A stretch of DNA of 64,000 nt from Klebsiella aerogenes KCTC 2190 (GCF_000215745.1 NC_015663.1:4932780-4996779); one strand, 5' to 3'. Positions 41,352-51,290 are shown, numbered from the stretch's first letter. Program-made: numbers and translations. The notes: generated by a model not told the origin, from the sequence alone.

Positions 41352-42167
41352 CTATTCAGATTTTGTGGGCAGTGATGACAGACAACGTTTGTTAAGTTGC
41401 CGACGTCCTTTATCAAAAAACCATCCCCACTTATTGAAATATTTTATCGCTGAACTCATATGATAAAAAAGAAATTTTAGGCTGTGGTAGGACTTTCTTT
41501 GTGATAAATGAACGACGGTGGAATCCGGACAATACACAACATTAAAATTACCCGCGCTGATACGTCGCGAGAAATCAACATCTTCTAAATACATAAAGAA
41601 GCGAAGATCAAATCCCTGAACTTGTCGAATGGCGTTATTGCTCACCAACATAAAACAACCTGACATTGATGGCGCGTAGAATGCCGTATTAAAATTGGCA
41701 TGACGAAGCTCATAATCATTGTTGATATCAGGGAAAAATGACGAAAGAAAACGTCTTCCAAAAAGCTGGAATGGCGCAGGTAGTAATTTAGTCGCGTACT
41801 GCAATGCACCATTTGGATATGTAATCTTTGGCACAGAAAGATCTACAGATCTTTCCTTACAAAAAGCAAAGAACTTATCGACTTCACCTTGTGCATAATA
41901 AATATCAGGATTGCAGATCAAAAAATAGTCACATTGGTTTTTATAGGTTTCAAAAACCTTGTTATGCCCTGCGCCAAAACCCTGATTATTAGAGAGCTTT
42001 ATTACATCAACTTTATCATGCTTATAATCATTCAACCAATGACAAAAAGAGCCATTATCTACAATAACAAGTTTACTGATACTCTTTTCATTCAATAATG
42101 AATTGAGTGTAAGCTCAATTTCTTGAAGAGAATGCTTATAAAGAACAAGTGAAGCTAGTATATTCAC
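41352..42167 (-). CDS. Glycosyltransferase family 2, WbbL-like rhamnosyltransferase
   Basis: A 271-residue GT-A enzyme (LVIVDNGS, NNQGFGAGHNK, ICNPDIYY in place of a DxD, MSGCFMLV and FFMYLEDVDFSRR). The layout is that of WbbL-type dTDP-rhamnose transferases that act on lipid-linked GlcNAc. The GTG at 42167, with AAGG five bases upstream, gives a proper start (NILASLVLYKH); the longer frame from 42248 has no such support. It is the last gene of the minus-strand operon with rmlB, rmlA and the wecB paralogue. This fits addition of rhamnose, but donor and acceptor are inferred. Confidence 0.8.
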   Translation of the reverse strand: MNILASLVLYKHSLQEIELTLNSLLNEKSISKLVIVDNGSFCHWLNDYKHDKVDVIKLSNNQGFGAGHNKVFETYKNQCDYFLICNPDIYYAQGEVDKFFAFCKERSVDLSVPKITYPNGALQYATKLLPAPFQLFGRRFLSSFFPDINNDYELRHANFNTAFYAPSMSGCFMLVSNNAIRQVQGFDLRFFMYLEDVDFSRRISAGNFNVVYCPDSTVVHLSQRKSYHSLKFLFYHMSSAIKYFNKWGWFFDKGRRQLNKRCLSSLPTKSE

Positions 42168-42529
42168 ATAGCACCTTACTAATTTTTCCAACACAAACAT
42201 AAAACATGACAATAATGTCTCGATCTTAGCAGGTCTTTCACCTGACAAGAACCAATCCCGGATAATCGATCGGCATGGCTAATCATATCCAGGGATATTC
42301 GAGATACTGTCGAAGTGTATGAATAAAATACCTTCACTATTAATCTATTCTATACCAGATATTTTATGTATTTTGAAGATGTTGATATTTGCAGAAGGGC
42401 AAAAAATCCCCCCTCTATGTACCGGCTTAACATGCAGGATGTACGTAAAGGGGGTGTTAATATCCAAAAATCTACTTCAGGTACGCTATCTTAATATCTA
42501 ATCAGTTACCTGAACTATCATTCCTGCGA
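42168..42529. other. Intergenic region with terminator-like hairpin
   Basis: About 360 bases between the wecB paralogue and the glycosyltransferase gene. A stem of ACTTCAGGTA (42474-42483) with TACCTGAACT (42507-42516; one mismatch), followed on the minus strand by ATTTTT, resembles a terminator for the wecB paralogue. The rest holds no gene I can support. Confidence 0.5.
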
Positions 42530-43666
42530 TTAAACGTTAAGAGAATGAGCTATAGCATCAGCAATTCGCGATGATGCTTTGCCATCTCCATACGGATTGT
42601 GTGCAAAGCTCATTGCTTCATACTCAGATTTATTCGTCAAAAGTTCGGCAACGGCATCAAATATACACTTCTCATCGGTACCCACCAGTTTCACGGTACC
42701 CGCATCAACCGCTTCCGGTCTTTCTGTTGTATCACGCATTACCAGGACAGGCTTGCCGAGTGATGGGGCTTCTTCCTGGATACCGCCGGAATCAGTCAGA
42801 ATAATGCTTGATGCATTCATCAAGAAGACGAAGGGGAGGTAATCAAGTGGTTCAATGAGATAAATATTATCCTGTCCACGCAGTACGGAGTTTACCACGC
42901 CACGGACGTTAGGATTTAAGTGTACAGGATAGACGAAATCGACATCCGGGAATGTTTTAGCTAATTTTAGAACCGCATTACAGATTCTTTCAAAGCCACC
43001 GCCAAAACTTTCACGACGATGTCCGGTAATTAATACAATTTTACGGTCATCATCAATAAAATCAAACTTGGCCTTTAACTCACCTGCCAGAACAGGATCT
43101 TGCGCTAACTTATCTTTAACCATAAGAAGAGCATCAATCACCGTATTACCAGTAATAATAATGCGCTCCTGTGGCACATTCTCCCGACGTAAGTTGTCAG
43201 CGGAAGTCGACGTAGGTGCAAAATGCAAGTTAGCCAGTGCGCCAGTTAACTTTCTGTTACCCTCTTCTGGCCATGGAGAATAAATATCATTGGTTCTTAA
43301 ACCAGCTTCAACATGTCCGACTTTGATTTGCTGATAATAGCTTGCAAGAGTTGCAGACAAGGTAGTGGCTGTGTCACCATGAACCAAAACATAATCAGGT
43401 TTAAATTCCTGAAGAACTGAGCGCAACCCTAAAAGAATAGAAGATGTTATATCAGTGAGATCCTGACCTGATTTCATAATATTAAGGTCATAATCAGGAG
43501 TAATATTGAATAACTGCAGGACCTGATCGAGCATCTCGCGATGCTGCGCGGTAACACATACCTTGCTTTCGAATCGGTTATCGCCTTTAAGATTCTCAAC
43601 TACCGGGGCCATTTTAATTGCTTCAGGTCGGGTTCCGAAAATAGATAATATTTTAATCGCACTCAT
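42530..43666 (-). CDS. UDP-N-acetylglucosamine 2-epimerase (WecB-like)
   Basis: A 378-residue non-hydrolysing epimerase that makes UDP-ManNAc from UDP-GlcNAc. [71 protein letters not shown] are all present, as in E. coli WecB. It is a paralogue; the housekeeping wecB for enterobacterial common antigen would be elsewhere. It lies between rmlA and the rhamnosyltransferase-like gene, so ManNAc (or a derivative) is expected in the product. No ManNAc dehydrogenase is seen. Confidence 0.9.
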   Translation of the reverse strand: MSAIKILSIFGTRPEAIKMAPVVENLKGDNRFESKVCVTAQHREMLDQVLQLFNITPDYDLNIMKSGQDLTDITSSILLGLRSVLQEFKPDYVLVHGDTATTLSATLASYYQQIKVGHVEAGLRTNDIYSPWPEEGNRKLTGALANLHFAPTSTSADNLRRENVPQERIIITGNTVIDALLMVKDKLAQDPVLAGELKAKFDFIDDDRKIVLITGHRRESFGGGFERICNAVLKLAKTFPDVDFVYPVHLNPNVRGVVNSVLRGQDNIYLIEPLDYLPFVFLMNASSIILTDSGGIQEEAPSLGKPVLVMRDTTERPEAVDAGTVKLVGTDEKCIFDAVAELLTNKSEYEAMSFAHNPYGDGKASSRIADAIAHSLNV

Positions 43667-43681
43667 GATTTCTCTCGTAAA

Positions 43682-43873
43682 CTAATCACATTGAATCTTC
43701 TTGCCGCCATAACAACGACGGTAATTAATTTCACCCATGACTCTTAAGTAGTAGATTCTTCGGTACAATGCATAACGCAATGCCAGAAACAGAAAACATT
43801 TGCCAGGTACTGCCAGTTGGTGATGCTTCTCATATCTTTTTAGTTGACAGAGAAAAACATCTATTGATAACAA
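43682..43873 (-). pseudogene. Possible gene remnant
   Basis: A 63-codon frame fills most of the 252 bases between rmlA and the wecB paralogue. The stretch after about residue 20 (LAVPGKCFLFLALRYALYRRIYYLRVMGEINYRRCYGG) is basic and looks like the C-terminal end of a larger membrane-associated or acyltransferase-like protein, but I do not recognise the family. It has no good ribosome site. I suspect the 3' remnant of a deleted O-locus gene; it could also be a chance frame. Confidence 0.3.
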
Positions 43874-43918
43874 ATGTAATATGTTAATTATCTGTATTAA
43901 CTTATTGATGGAGAAGTA

Positions 43919-44788
43919 TTAATCTCCATTCAGCAAACGCTTAAGATAGGCGCCATATTCCGTCTTCTTGAGCCGCTCGGCCTGTGTAGCCACGCCTTCC
44001 GCCGACAGCCATTTATTCCGGTATGCAATCTCTTCCAGGCAGGCCACTTTCATCCCCTGGCGCTTCTCAATGGTATGAATAAACTGTGAAGCTTCGATCA
44101 GACTGTCATGCGTACCCGTGTCGAGCCAGGCAAATCCACGCCCCAAAAGTTCGACCTGCAAATCCCCGCGCTCCAGATACATCTGGTTCAGGGTGGTGAT
44201 CTCCAGTTCACCACGCTCGGACGGGCGAACCTCTTTGGCCATCTCCACCACGTTGTTGTCGTAAAAATAGAGCCCGGTCACCGCCCAGTCGGATTTCGGC
44301 TTCAGCGGCTTCTCTTCGATCGACAACGCCCTGAAGTTTTCATCAAACTCCACCACCCCAAAACGTTCCGGATCCAGTACCTGGTACCCAAAGACCGTCG
44401 CTCCCGACGTCTTCGCCGCCGCCGCTTCCAGCTTCTTACCGAAACTCTGGCCGAAATAGATATTGTCACCCAGCACTAACGCACAGGCATCATTGCCGAT
44501 AAACTTCTCACCAATAATGAAGGCCTGCGCCAGACCATCCGGTGACGGCTGGATGGCATAGCTGAAGTTAACGCCAAACCGGGAACCGTCTCCCAGCAGC
44601 CGCTGGAATGCCGGCATATCGTCCGGCGTGGTAATAATCAGGATATCGCGGATCCCCGCCAGCATCAGCACCGACACCGGATAGAAAATCATCGGCTTAT
44701 CGTAAATCGGCAACAGCTGTTTGGAAACACCCTGCGTGATTGGATAAAGACGGGTACCGGAGCCTCCGGCCAGAACAATACCTTTCAT
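43919..44788 (-). CDS. rmlA: Glucose-1-phosphate thymidylyltransferase RmlA (copy 1)
   Basis: A 289-residue nucleotidyltransferase making dTDP-glucose from glucose-1-phosphate and dTTP (first step to dTDP-L-rhamnose). [26 protein letters not shown] and VLGDNIYFG are intact. It differs from copy 2 by R/Q in DGSRFGVNF and at the last three residues (NGD versus SES). It is the second gene of the ops-headed operon, 14 bases after rmlB. There is no rmlC or rmlD in this operon, so it depends on those of the K-locus operon. Confidence 0.96.
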   Translation of the reverse strand: MKGIVLAGGSGTRLYPITQGVSKQLLPIYDKPMIFYPVSVLMLAGIRDILIITTPDDMPAFQRLLGDGSRFGVNFSYAIQPSPDGLAQAFIIGEKFIGNDACALVLGDNIYFGQSFGKKLEAAAAKTSGATVFGYQVLDPERFGVVEFDENFRALSIEEKPLKPKSDWAVTGLYFYDNNVVEMAKEVRPSERGELEITTLNQMYLERGDLQVELLGRGFAWLDTGTHDSLIEASQFIHTIEKRQGMKVACLEEIAYRNKWLSAEGVATQAERLKKTEYGAYLKRLLNGD

Positions 44789-44802
44789 TTTCAGTTCCTT
44801 GT

Positions 44803-45867
44803 TTATTTATTCAGCCCAAGACGTTCGCCGGCATAGGAGCCATCCAGCACGCGCTGCCACCAGGTCTGGTTGTTCAGATACCAGTGGACCGTTTTCTCAA
44901 TCCCGCTTTCAAAGGTCTCTTCCGGCACCCATCCCAGATCGCGTTGTATTTTCGCCGCATCAATGGCATAGCGCAGGTCATGTCCCGGACGGTCGGTAAC
45001 GAACGTGATAAGGTCAGCAAAATGATTAATATTGCCGGGTTTCTCTGTCACCACGCGGTCCAGAATGGCGCAGATAGTGCGGACAACATCGATATTCTTA
45101 CGTTCGTTGTGGCCGCCAATATTGTAAGTTTCGCCACTCCGCCCTTCTGTCGCCACTTTATAGAGCGCGCGCGCATGGTCCTCAACATACAACCAGTCGC
45201 GGATCTGCTCGCCGTTGCCGTAAACCGGCAGCGGTTTACCCGCCAGGGCGTTGAGGATGGTCAGGGGGATCAGTTTTTCCGGGAAGTGGTACGGACCGTA
45301 GTTATTGGAGCAGTTAGTCACCACCACCGGCAGGCCATAGGTACGGTTCCAGGCGCGGACCAGATGGTCGCTGTCGGCCTTGGAGGCGGAATACGGACTG
45401 CTTGGCGCGTAAGGAGTCGTTTCGGTGAACAGATCATCGGTGCCATGCAAATCGCCATACACTTCGTCGGTGGAAATGTGATGGAAGCGGAAAGCCTGCT
45501 TCTGCTCATCAGAAAGCGACATATAATGCTGGCGGGCGGCTTCGAGCAGTGTGAAAGTACCGATCAGGTTGGTCTGGATAAACGCGGCCGGGCCATCAAT
45601 AGAGCGGTCGACGTGGCTTTCGGCCGCCAGGTGCATCACGATATCCGGCTGGAAGGCATTGAACTGCGCCGTAACAGCAGCCGAGTCAGTAATATCGGTC
45701 TGGGTGAAAGAGTAGCGTTCGTTGCCGGCTACCGGCGCCAGAGACTCGAGGTTACCGGCATAGGTCAGGCAGTCCATGACAAGGACTTCATCCCGGGTAT
45801 TTTCAATGATATGACGAACAACAGCAGAACCGATAAAACCAGCGCCACCGGTAACAAGGATCTTCAT
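44803..45867 (-). CDS. rmlB: dTDP-glucose 4,6-dehydratase RmlB (copy 1)
   Basis: A 354-residue extended short-chain dehydrogenase ([17 protein letters not shown] loop, [23 protein letters not shown] with catalytic [14 protein letters not shown] with the active-site Tyr and Lys). It makes dTDP-4-keto-6-deoxyglucose. It differs from copy 2 at two residues (D/G in KADSDHL, H/Q in NINHFAD). First gene after the JUMPStart/ops element. Confidence 0.96.
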   Translation of the reverse strand: MKILVTGGAGFIGSAVVRHIIENTRDEVLVMDCLTYAGNLESLAPVAGNERYSFTQTDITDSAAVTAQFNAFQPDIVMHLAAESHVDRSIDGPAAFIQTNLIGTFTLLEAARQHYMSLSDEQKQAFRFHHISTDEVYGDLHGTDDLFTETTPYAPSSPYSASKADSDHLVRAWNRTYGLPVVVTNCSNNYGPYHFPEKLIPLTILNALAGKPLPVYGNGEQIRDWLYVEDHARALYKVATEGRSGETYNIGGHNERKNIDVVRTICAILDRVVTEKPGNINHFADLITFVTDRPGHDLRYAIDAAKIQRDLGWVPEETFESGIEKTVHWYLNNQTWWQRVLDGSYAGERLGLNK

Positions 45868-45929
45868 GCTTTATCTCAATTTTCAATTAGTTAAACACAT
45901 TCCCCGGCGCCATCATAATAAATGACAGG

Positions 45930-45961
45930 CACGCTACCGCCATTGGCTGTCGCAACCAAAA
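45930..45961 (-). promoter_or_regulatory. JUMPStart / ops element
   Basis: Read on the minus strand this has TTGGTTGCGACAGCCAAT followed by GGCGGTAGCGTG, the exact ops core of JUMPStart sequences. It lies about 63 bases upstream of rmlB copy 1. RfaH is recruited at ops to prevent early termination in O-antigen and capsule operons (established knowledge). The upstream half is less conserved than the core. Confidence 0.88.
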
Positions 45962-46658
45962 TGCGTCATGATTTATTTTGTTGTGTTCGGATGATATCTG
46001 GTCAACTAATACTCAGAACGCCAAACAGATAGCATGTGTGACCGAGCGCCTTTCATCCCCCAACCCACAGCAGAAACGGCGGAAGGCGAATTAAGGGGCC
46101 ACTTTTATTGTCCTTGGGCCACGCTACTGTCCAGTTTTCACCCCATTTTTACTATCAGGACTTTCTCAATCAACGTCTCATTATGAAACCGTGAGATCTA
46201 GCTCGGATAGTAACAACTCAAGGACACTGAATTGTTACTCATTTTTTCATACATTTCAAAACGTTGAATAAAAAGATCATCTACACCGAGCATGATAAGC
46301 TAAACGACCTAGTATTATAACCCCGCTCACCAAGAATAAAAATGAAAATGCATGTCGCCGTAATATCGACCAAAAAAAATTATATTTTTTCTCCTTTATA
46401 ATCATATGGTTAATAATATTCTGATTTACAAATGATAGATTACTAACATTTATAAAGTCGAAAATTTAATTCGGTAGAGTAATCATCCAGGAATTCACAC
46501 TATTTGATAGCGTGACATAATTAATGCCCGACATAAAAAATCACCCACATCGCCAGAGAAAAACAAAACCTTTATAAACAAACACTTAATAAAAAAACGA
46601 TAGTAATTTTCATTTCTATTTATAAATTAATTTAACATCATAGCAGGCAGATCGCTAT
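45962..46658. other. AT-rich intergenic region between ops and uge
   Basis: About 700 bases with no gene I can support on either strand. It must contain the promoter of the ops-headed operon (minus) and perhaps that of uge (plus). Long A/T runs are present; no insertion-sequence remnant was seen. Confidence 0.5.
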
Positions 46659-46742
46659 GTTCCCCGCCCCCTTCACGAAAGCAAAGCGGATGATCCAAAT
46701 AGCAAGCCAGTGTAAAATCGACATTTATGTAAAGCGGGGAAC
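46659..46742 (+). promoter_or_regulatory. Long-range inverted repeat in uge leader
   Basis: GTTCCCCGC (46659-46667) pairs perfectly with GCGGGGAAC (46734-46742) around a 66-base loop. It ends 18 bases before the uge start, next to its GGAGGAAAG ribosome site. Confidence 0.4.
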
Positions 46743-46760
46743 ACAATCCCGGAGGAAAGA

Positions 46761-47765
46761 ATGAAATTTTTGGTCACTGGAGCTGCAGGCTTCATCGGTT
46801 TCCATGTCAGCCAACGCCTTCTTGCAGCTGGCCATACCGTAGTCGGCATCGACAACATGAATGACTACTACGATGTAAACCTGAAGCAAGCTCGTCTGGA
46901 ACTTCTGGACTCCCCATTATTCAGCTTCTCCAGGCTGGATATTGCCGACCGTGTAGGGATGGAAAAACTTTTTGCTGATGAAAAGTTTGACCGCGTCATA
47001 CACCTTGCAGCGCAAGCAGGTGTGCGTTATTCGCTGGAAAACCCACACGCCTATGCCGATGCCAACCTGATGGGTTTTTTGAATATCCTCGAAGGCTGTC
47101 GTCATACTAACGTTCAACATTTAGTCTATGCCTCATCCAGTTCGGTTTATGGCTTAAACCGTAAGATGCCATTTTCAACCGATGATTCGGTAGATCATCC
47201 GGTATCTCTTTATGCAGCAACCAAAAAAGCCAACGAGTTGATGGCGCATACCTATGCACATCTTTATGGCATCCCGACGACTGGCCTGCGTTTCTTTACC
47301 GTCTACGGTCCATGGGGACGTCCGGATATGGCACTTTTCAAATTTACGAAAGCCATGCTCGAAGGTAAAAGTATCGACGTATACAACTACGGTAAGATGA
47401 AACGTGACTTCACTTATATTGATGATATTGTCGAAGCAGTTGTTCGTGTTCAGGAGACTATTCCACAACCGGATCCGGAATGGACTGTTGAAGCCGGTTC
47501 ACCAGCAACCAGTTCCGCTCCGTATCGGGTATATAACATTGGCAATAGCTCACCGGTTGAACTAATGGACTACATCACCGCTCTTGAAGAAGCTATGGGG
47601 ATGGAAGCGAAGAAAAACATGATGCCGATGCAGCCTGGTGATGTTCTGGAGACAAGTGCTGAAACCCGACCGCTGTATAACCTTGTTGGTTTCAGACCGC
47701 AAACTCCGGTCAAGCAAGGAGTGAAGAACTTCGTGGAGTGGTATAAAGCGTACTATAAGTCCTGA
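46761..47765 (+). CDS. uge: UDP-glucuronate 4-epimerase Uge
   Basis: A 334-residue extended short-chain dehydrogenase with GAAGFIGFHVSQRL NAD loop, HLAAQAGVRYS, YASSSSVYG and the YAATKKANE active-site Tyr/Lys. It converts UDP-GlcA to UDP-GalA, needed for LPS core and capsule in Klebsiella. It has a strong ribosome site (GGAGGAAAG). Transcribed opposite to all other polysaccharide genes here. Lies between ugd and the O-locus operon, as is usual in Klebsiella. Confidence 0.95.
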   Translation: MKFLVTGAAGFIGFHVSQRLLAAGHTVVGIDNMNDYYDVNLKQARLELLDSPLFSFSRLDIADRVGMEKLFADEKFDRVIHLAAQAGVRYSLENPHAYADANLMGFLNILEGCRHTNVQHLVYASSSSVYGLNRKMPFSTDDSVDHPVSLYAATKKANELMAHTYAHLYGIPTTGLRFFTVYGPWGRPDMALFKFTKAMLEGKSIDVYNYGKMKRDFTYIDDIVEAVVRVQETIPQPDPEWTVEAGSPATSSAPYRVYNIGNSSPVELMDYITALEEAMGMEAKKNMMPMQPGDVLETSAETRPLYNLVGFRPQTPVKQGVKNFVEWYKAYYKS

Positions 47766-47782
47766 TGACCGCCCTATAACAG

Positions 47783-47812
47783 AGCCGCTTTATAAAAATA
47801 GCGGCTTTGTTA
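47783..47812 (+). terminator. Rho-independent terminator of uge
   Basis: AGCCGCT pairs with AGCGGCT over a 10-base loop, followed by TTGTTA, 18 bases past the uge stop. Confidence 0.75.
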
Positions 47813-48102
47813 CATAACTATAATTCATATTATATTCATTTGGTCTTCATAGTCCTTCTTTGTAATTAAACTCCACCCAAATAGCAAACATGTTGATTAT
47901 TATCTATTTTATAGTCAGAGCATCACAGATAATGCTATCGGATCGCCACTGAAAAGAATATCTCGCCATTATAATAACAACTATTCGCTTATAGCCCCCC
48001 AAAAAAAATCAGAGTATATTGTTGATGACAGGAATACGAAGTGCAATCGTTCATTATGTTCACCATAATGATGCATATTAACATTCACATCTGGTGGAGC
48101 TT

Positions 48103-48222
48103 ATGGGAAATTTATTTTTCTTAGTTATCACTGCCATACTCTTAGCTGTCGCTATCTTTTATCTAATTTCTTATATTAAAGATAGAAGAACAAACATACT
48201 TACTTTTACCAGGAAAAAATAA
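48103..48222 (+). CDS. Small membrane protein (39 aa)
   Basis: A 39-codon gene: MGNLFFLVITAILLAVAIFY, then a polar, basic tail (SYIKDRRTNILTFTRKK). It has one membrane segment at residues 4-24 with positive-inside tail, and a strong GGTGGAG site six bases before ATG. The frame is clean and ends in TAA. It lies between uge and ugd on the plus strand. I infer a real small inner-membrane protein of unknown function, perhaps an accessory of surface polysaccharide assembly. Confidence 0.65.
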   Translation: MGNLFFLVITAILLAVAIFYLISYIKDRRTNILTFTRKK

Positions 48223-48406
48223 TTACACTTTCAATATTTGACCTGAATAATTAATCTGGAATGCACCTGATGATATTTCTTGCAAGAACAGGTGCAAGTT
48301 CAACCAATTACCAGTTATTTATTCAAAGAGATAAATCAGTACAGCTCTTTTCTGTATACAGTTCAGAATTTAATTAAGAGGACACGGGAAGGGTCATAAA
48401 GATGTG

Positions 48407-48446
48407 ATGGCAGAACGCTAAATTGTATCATTTGGCGTTCTGCCAT
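48407..48446. terminator. Large hairpin downstream of ugd
   Basis: ATGGCAGAACGCTAAA pairs with TTTGGCGTTCTGCCAT (one wobble or mismatch) over an 8-base loop, about 15 bases past the ugd stop. No strong T run follows, so it may work with Rho or protect mRNA ends. Confidence 0.6.
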
Positions 48447-48461
48447 TTTAAGGGGAGTTAA

Positions 48462-49628
48462 TCAGTCATTACCAAAGAGATCACGTGTATACACTTTGTC
48501 TTGTACATCCGCTAACTCATCTGCCATCCGGTTAGAGATGATAACGTCAGCTTCTTGTTTGAAAGCATTCAAATCGCGAACTACCCGCGAGTTAAAGAAA
48601 TCATCTTCCTTCATTACAGGTTCGTAGATAATAACAGGGATTCCTTTCGCTTTAATTCGTTTCATGATTCCCTGAATGGAAGATGCCCGGAAGTTATCAG
48701 AACCACTCTTCATAATTAAGCGGTATACACCAACCACTTTTGGTTTGCGTGACAGAATAGAATCAGCAATGAAATCTTTACGAGTTCGGTTGGCATCGAC
48801 AATAGCAGAAATAATATTGTTCGGTACGGACTCATAGTTCGCCAGCAGTTGCTTGGTATCTTTCGGTAAACAGTAACCGCCATAGCCAAAAGACGGATTG
48901 TTGTAGTGGTTACCGATACGTGGATCCAAGCAAACCCCTTCAATGATCTGTTTGCTATTCAGCCCCTGACTTTCAGCATAGCTGTCCAGCTCATTGAAAT
49001 AGGCCACCCGCAGCGCCAGGTAGGTATTAGCGAACAGCTTGATCGCTTCCGCTTCCGTGGAGTCGGTGAACAGAGTAGGAATTTCCTGCTTGATCGCCCC
49101 TTCTTTTAAGAGTTCAGCGAAACGCTCGGCCCGTGCAGAGCGCTCACCGATAACAATGCGCGACGGATGCAGGTTGTCATATAGAGCCCTCCCCTCCCGT
49201 AAAAACTCCGGAGAAAAAATGACGTTGTCGATACCAAAACGCTCCTTGATGTCGCGAGTAAAACCAACAGGTATTGTTGACTTTATAATCATTACCGCTT
49301 GAGGATTGATTTCAGTGACATCGCGAATTACGGCTTCGACAGTAGACGTATTGAAATAATTAGTTTTTGGATCATAGTCAGTCGGGGTAGCGATAATGAC
49401 ATAATCAGCATCACGATATGCATCATGCTTATCCGTAGTGGCACGGAAGTTAAGTGGTTTATCTGTAAGATACTCTTGGATTTCTTTATCAACAATCGGA
49501 GAGATCTTCTGGTTAAGCATATCAACTTTAGCTTGTACGATATCTAACGCAACCACTTCGTGGTGTTGAGCGATCAGTACCCCATTGGATAATCCTACAT
49601 ATCCTGTACCGGAAATAGTAATTTTCAT
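48462..49628 (-). CDS. ugd: UDP-glucose 6-dehydrogenase Ugd
   Basis: A 388-residue enzyme oxidising UDP-glucose to UDP-glucuronate. The N-terminal NAD domain ([11 protein letters not shown]), the loop [15 protein letters not shown], and the catalytic cysteine in [15 protein letters not shown] are present. It is the conserved last gene of the Klebsiella K locus. The product feeds capsule and, through Uge, UDP-GalA. It has its own 160-base upstream gap after rmlC. Confidence 0.97.
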   Translation of the reverse strand: MKITISGTGYVGLSNGVLIAQHHEVVALDIVQAKVDMLNQKISPIVDKEIQEYLTDKPLNFRATTDKHDAYRDADYVIIATPTDYDPKTNYFNTSTVEAVIRDVTEINPQAVMIIKSTIPVGFTRDIKERFGIDNVIFSPEFLREGRALYDNLHPSRIVIGERSARAERFAELLKEGAIKQEIPTLFTDSTEAEAIKLFANTYLALRVAYFNELDSYAESQGLNSKQIIEGVCLDPRIGNHYNNPSFGYGGYCLPKDTKQLLANYESVPNNIISAIVDANRTRKDFIADSILSRKPKVVGVYRLIMKSGSDNFRASSIQGIMKRIKAKGIPVIIYEPVMKEDDFFNSRVVRDLNAFKQEADVIISNRMADELADVQDKVYTRDLFGND

Positions 49629-49764
49629 TCGATTACACTTTAATCAGTTAACGGGATGATGCCGTAAAGGCTAAAAATTAAATCAATAATTTAAGCGGTT
49701 GTACTCCCTGGAGCGAACGATGTCAAGCAGAGCAATTTACCGCATTTAAATTTCATTGATTAAT

Positions 49765-49790
49765 TAAAAGGCCCTGAAAAGGGCCTTTTA
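49765..49790 (-). terminator. Rho-independent terminator after rmlC
   Basis: A perfect 10-base stem (TAAAAGGCCC with GGGCCTTTTA) with a 6-base loop and T-rich tail, ending the rmlBADC operon before ugd. Confidence 0.9.
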
Positions 49791-49802
49791 ATGACAAAAT
49801 GA

Positions 49803-50357
49803 CTACTTATACACTTCTGCAGTTGACAAGGTAAATGCCTGTAGATCCTTTTCTGACAGAGAAGGAACCCCATTCGACAATTCTGGCCACTGAATTCCAA
49901 TCTCGGGATCGTTCCAGATAATGCTCCGCTCTGACTGCGGCGCATAGTAGTTTGTCGCTTTGTAGACAAACTGCACGGTATCGCTCAACGCCATAAAGCC
50001 ATGCGCAAAGCCTTCCGGGATCCACAACTGGCGTTTGTTTTCTGCGCTGAGCACCACCCCGACCCATTTACCAAAGGTCGGCGAACTGCGGCGAATATCT
50101 ACCGCCACGTCAAACACCTCACCTTCAACACAACGCACCAGTTTGCCCTGCGCATGCGGATCCAGCTGGTAATGCAGGCCACGTAACACCCCTTTCTGCG
50201 ACTGGGAGTGATTGTCCTGCACGAACTCGACTTTACGTCCGACAGCTTCATCAAAAACCTTACTGCTGAAGCTTTCAAAAAAATATCCTCGCGCATCGCC
50301 AAAGACCCGCGGTTCAAAAATCAGTACGTCAGGAATGTCGGTCTTAATAATATTCAT
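49803..50357 (-). CDS. rmlC: dTDP-4-dehydrorhamnose 3,5-epimerase RmlC
   Basis: A 184-residue cupin-fold epimerase (FEPRVFGDARGYFFESF, QDNHSQSQKGVLRGLHYQ with the catalytic His, VDIRRSSPTFGKWVG, PEGFAHGF). It makes dTDP-4-keto-L-rhamnose. Last gene of rmlBADC, 11 bases after rmlD. It is the single copy and must also serve the O-locus operon if that makes rhamnose. Confidence 0.96.
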   Translation of the reverse strand: MNIIKTDIPDVLIFEPRVFGDARGYFFESFSSKVFDEAVGRKVEFVQDNHSQSQKGVLRGLHYQLDPHAQGKLVRCVEGEVFDVAVDIRRSSPTFGKWVGVVLSAENKRQLWIPEGFAHGFMALSDTVQFVYKATNYYAPQSERSIIWNDPEIGIQWPELSNGVPSLSEKDLQAFTLSTAEVYK

Positions 50358-50368
50358 CTTTTACTCGC

Positions 50369-51259
50369 TTACTTACCCAACACTTCGGTCACTACACGCT
50401 CAACACCCTGACGCCAGTCCGGGAGCCTCACACCAAACACCTGCTGGAATTTCTCATTCGACAATCGTGAATTTAAAGGCCGTTTTGCCGGTGTCGGATA
50501 AGCGGTTGTCGGAATGCCCTTCACTTCCTGGATAGCTAACTCTGCGCCATGCTTCCTCGCCACATCAAAAACAAAACATGCGTAGTCACGCCAGCTGGTT
50601 TCACCGCTGGCCACCAGGTGATAAGTTCCGGCTACCGACTTATTACGCATTTCTTCGCGGATGGCTATCGCTGTACAGTCTGCCAGCAATTCTGCCCCGG
50701 TGGGTGCCCCGTGCTGGTCGTCAATGATGGAGAGAGTCTCTTTCTCCCCTGCCAGGCGGAGCATGGTCTTGGCAAAATTGGCGCCGCGGGTGGCATACAC
50801 CCAACTGGTACGGAAAATCAGATGACGGGGATTAGCTTTCTCAAGCGCAATTTCACCCGCTCGCTTGGTTTCGCCGTAGACATTCAGCGGCCCCGTCGGC
50901 TCATCCTCCAGGCGATAGTGACTGCCTTCGCCATTAAAGACGTAATCAGTGGAGTAATGCACCATCAGAGCACCCAGCTTAGCCGATTCTTCAGCCAGAA
51001 CCGCCACTCCTTTCTCATTCAGGAGATCCGAAAGCTCACGCTCACTTTCTGCCTTGTCCACAGCCGTATGCGCGGCGGCATTCACCACTACGTCTGGGCG
51101 GACGGTACGCACGGTCTCAGCGATACCTTCGAGATTCGTCAGGTCGCCGCACAGTTCTTTATCAAAGTAGTCCACCGCGACCACCTCACCGAGAGTGGAC
51201 AGCGAACGTTGTAGCTCCCACCCCACCTGGCCGTTTTTGCCAATCAGTAAAATCTTCAT
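50369..51259 (-). CDS. rmlD: dTDP-4-dehydrorhamnose reductase RmlD
   Basis: A 296-residue NADPH-dependent reductase (LLIGKNGQVGWEL Rossmann loop, VNAAAHTAVDKAE, YSTDYVFNGEGS, YGETKRAGE active-site Tyr/Lys). It completes dTDP-L-rhamnose. It is the only rmlD copy in the window and lies between the two rmlBA repeats. Confidence 0.96.
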   Translation of the reverse strand: MKILLIGKNGQVGWELQRSLSTLGEVVAVDYFDKELCGDLTNLEGIAETVRTVRPDVVVNAAAHTAVDKAESERELSDLLNEKGVAVLAEESAKLGALMVHYSTDYVFNGEGSHYRLEDEPTGPLNVYGETKRAGEIALEKANPRHLIFRTSWVYATRGANFAKTMLRLAGEKETLSIIDDQHGAPTGAELLADCTAIAIREEMRNKSVAGTYHLVASGETSWRDYACFVFDVARKHGAELAIQEVKGIPTTAYPTPAKRPLNSRLSNEKFQQVFGVRLPDWRQGVERVVTEVLGK

Positions 51260-51290
51260 CTTGTTTTCTTCCTTTTGAGGCCAGCCGGGT

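Larger units (their letters stand above)
43919..45869 (-). repeat. rmlBA direct repeat, copy 1
   Basis: These 1.95 kb match 51291-53241 with a constant offset of 7,372 bases and no visible indel. Only scattered base changes are seen. The homology stops at the rmlB start codon on one side and in the last four codons of rmlA on the other. Confidence 0.9.

Noticed and set aside
44740..45894. 384-codon plus-strand frame antisense to rmlB/rmlA copy 1
   Set aside because: It lies opposite confirmed genes. A similar frame (52112-53380) lies opposite copy 2. It is explained by codon bias of the real genes; no recognisable protein.
50549..51214. 221-codon plus-strand frame over rmlD
   Set aside because: Antisense shadow of rmlD.
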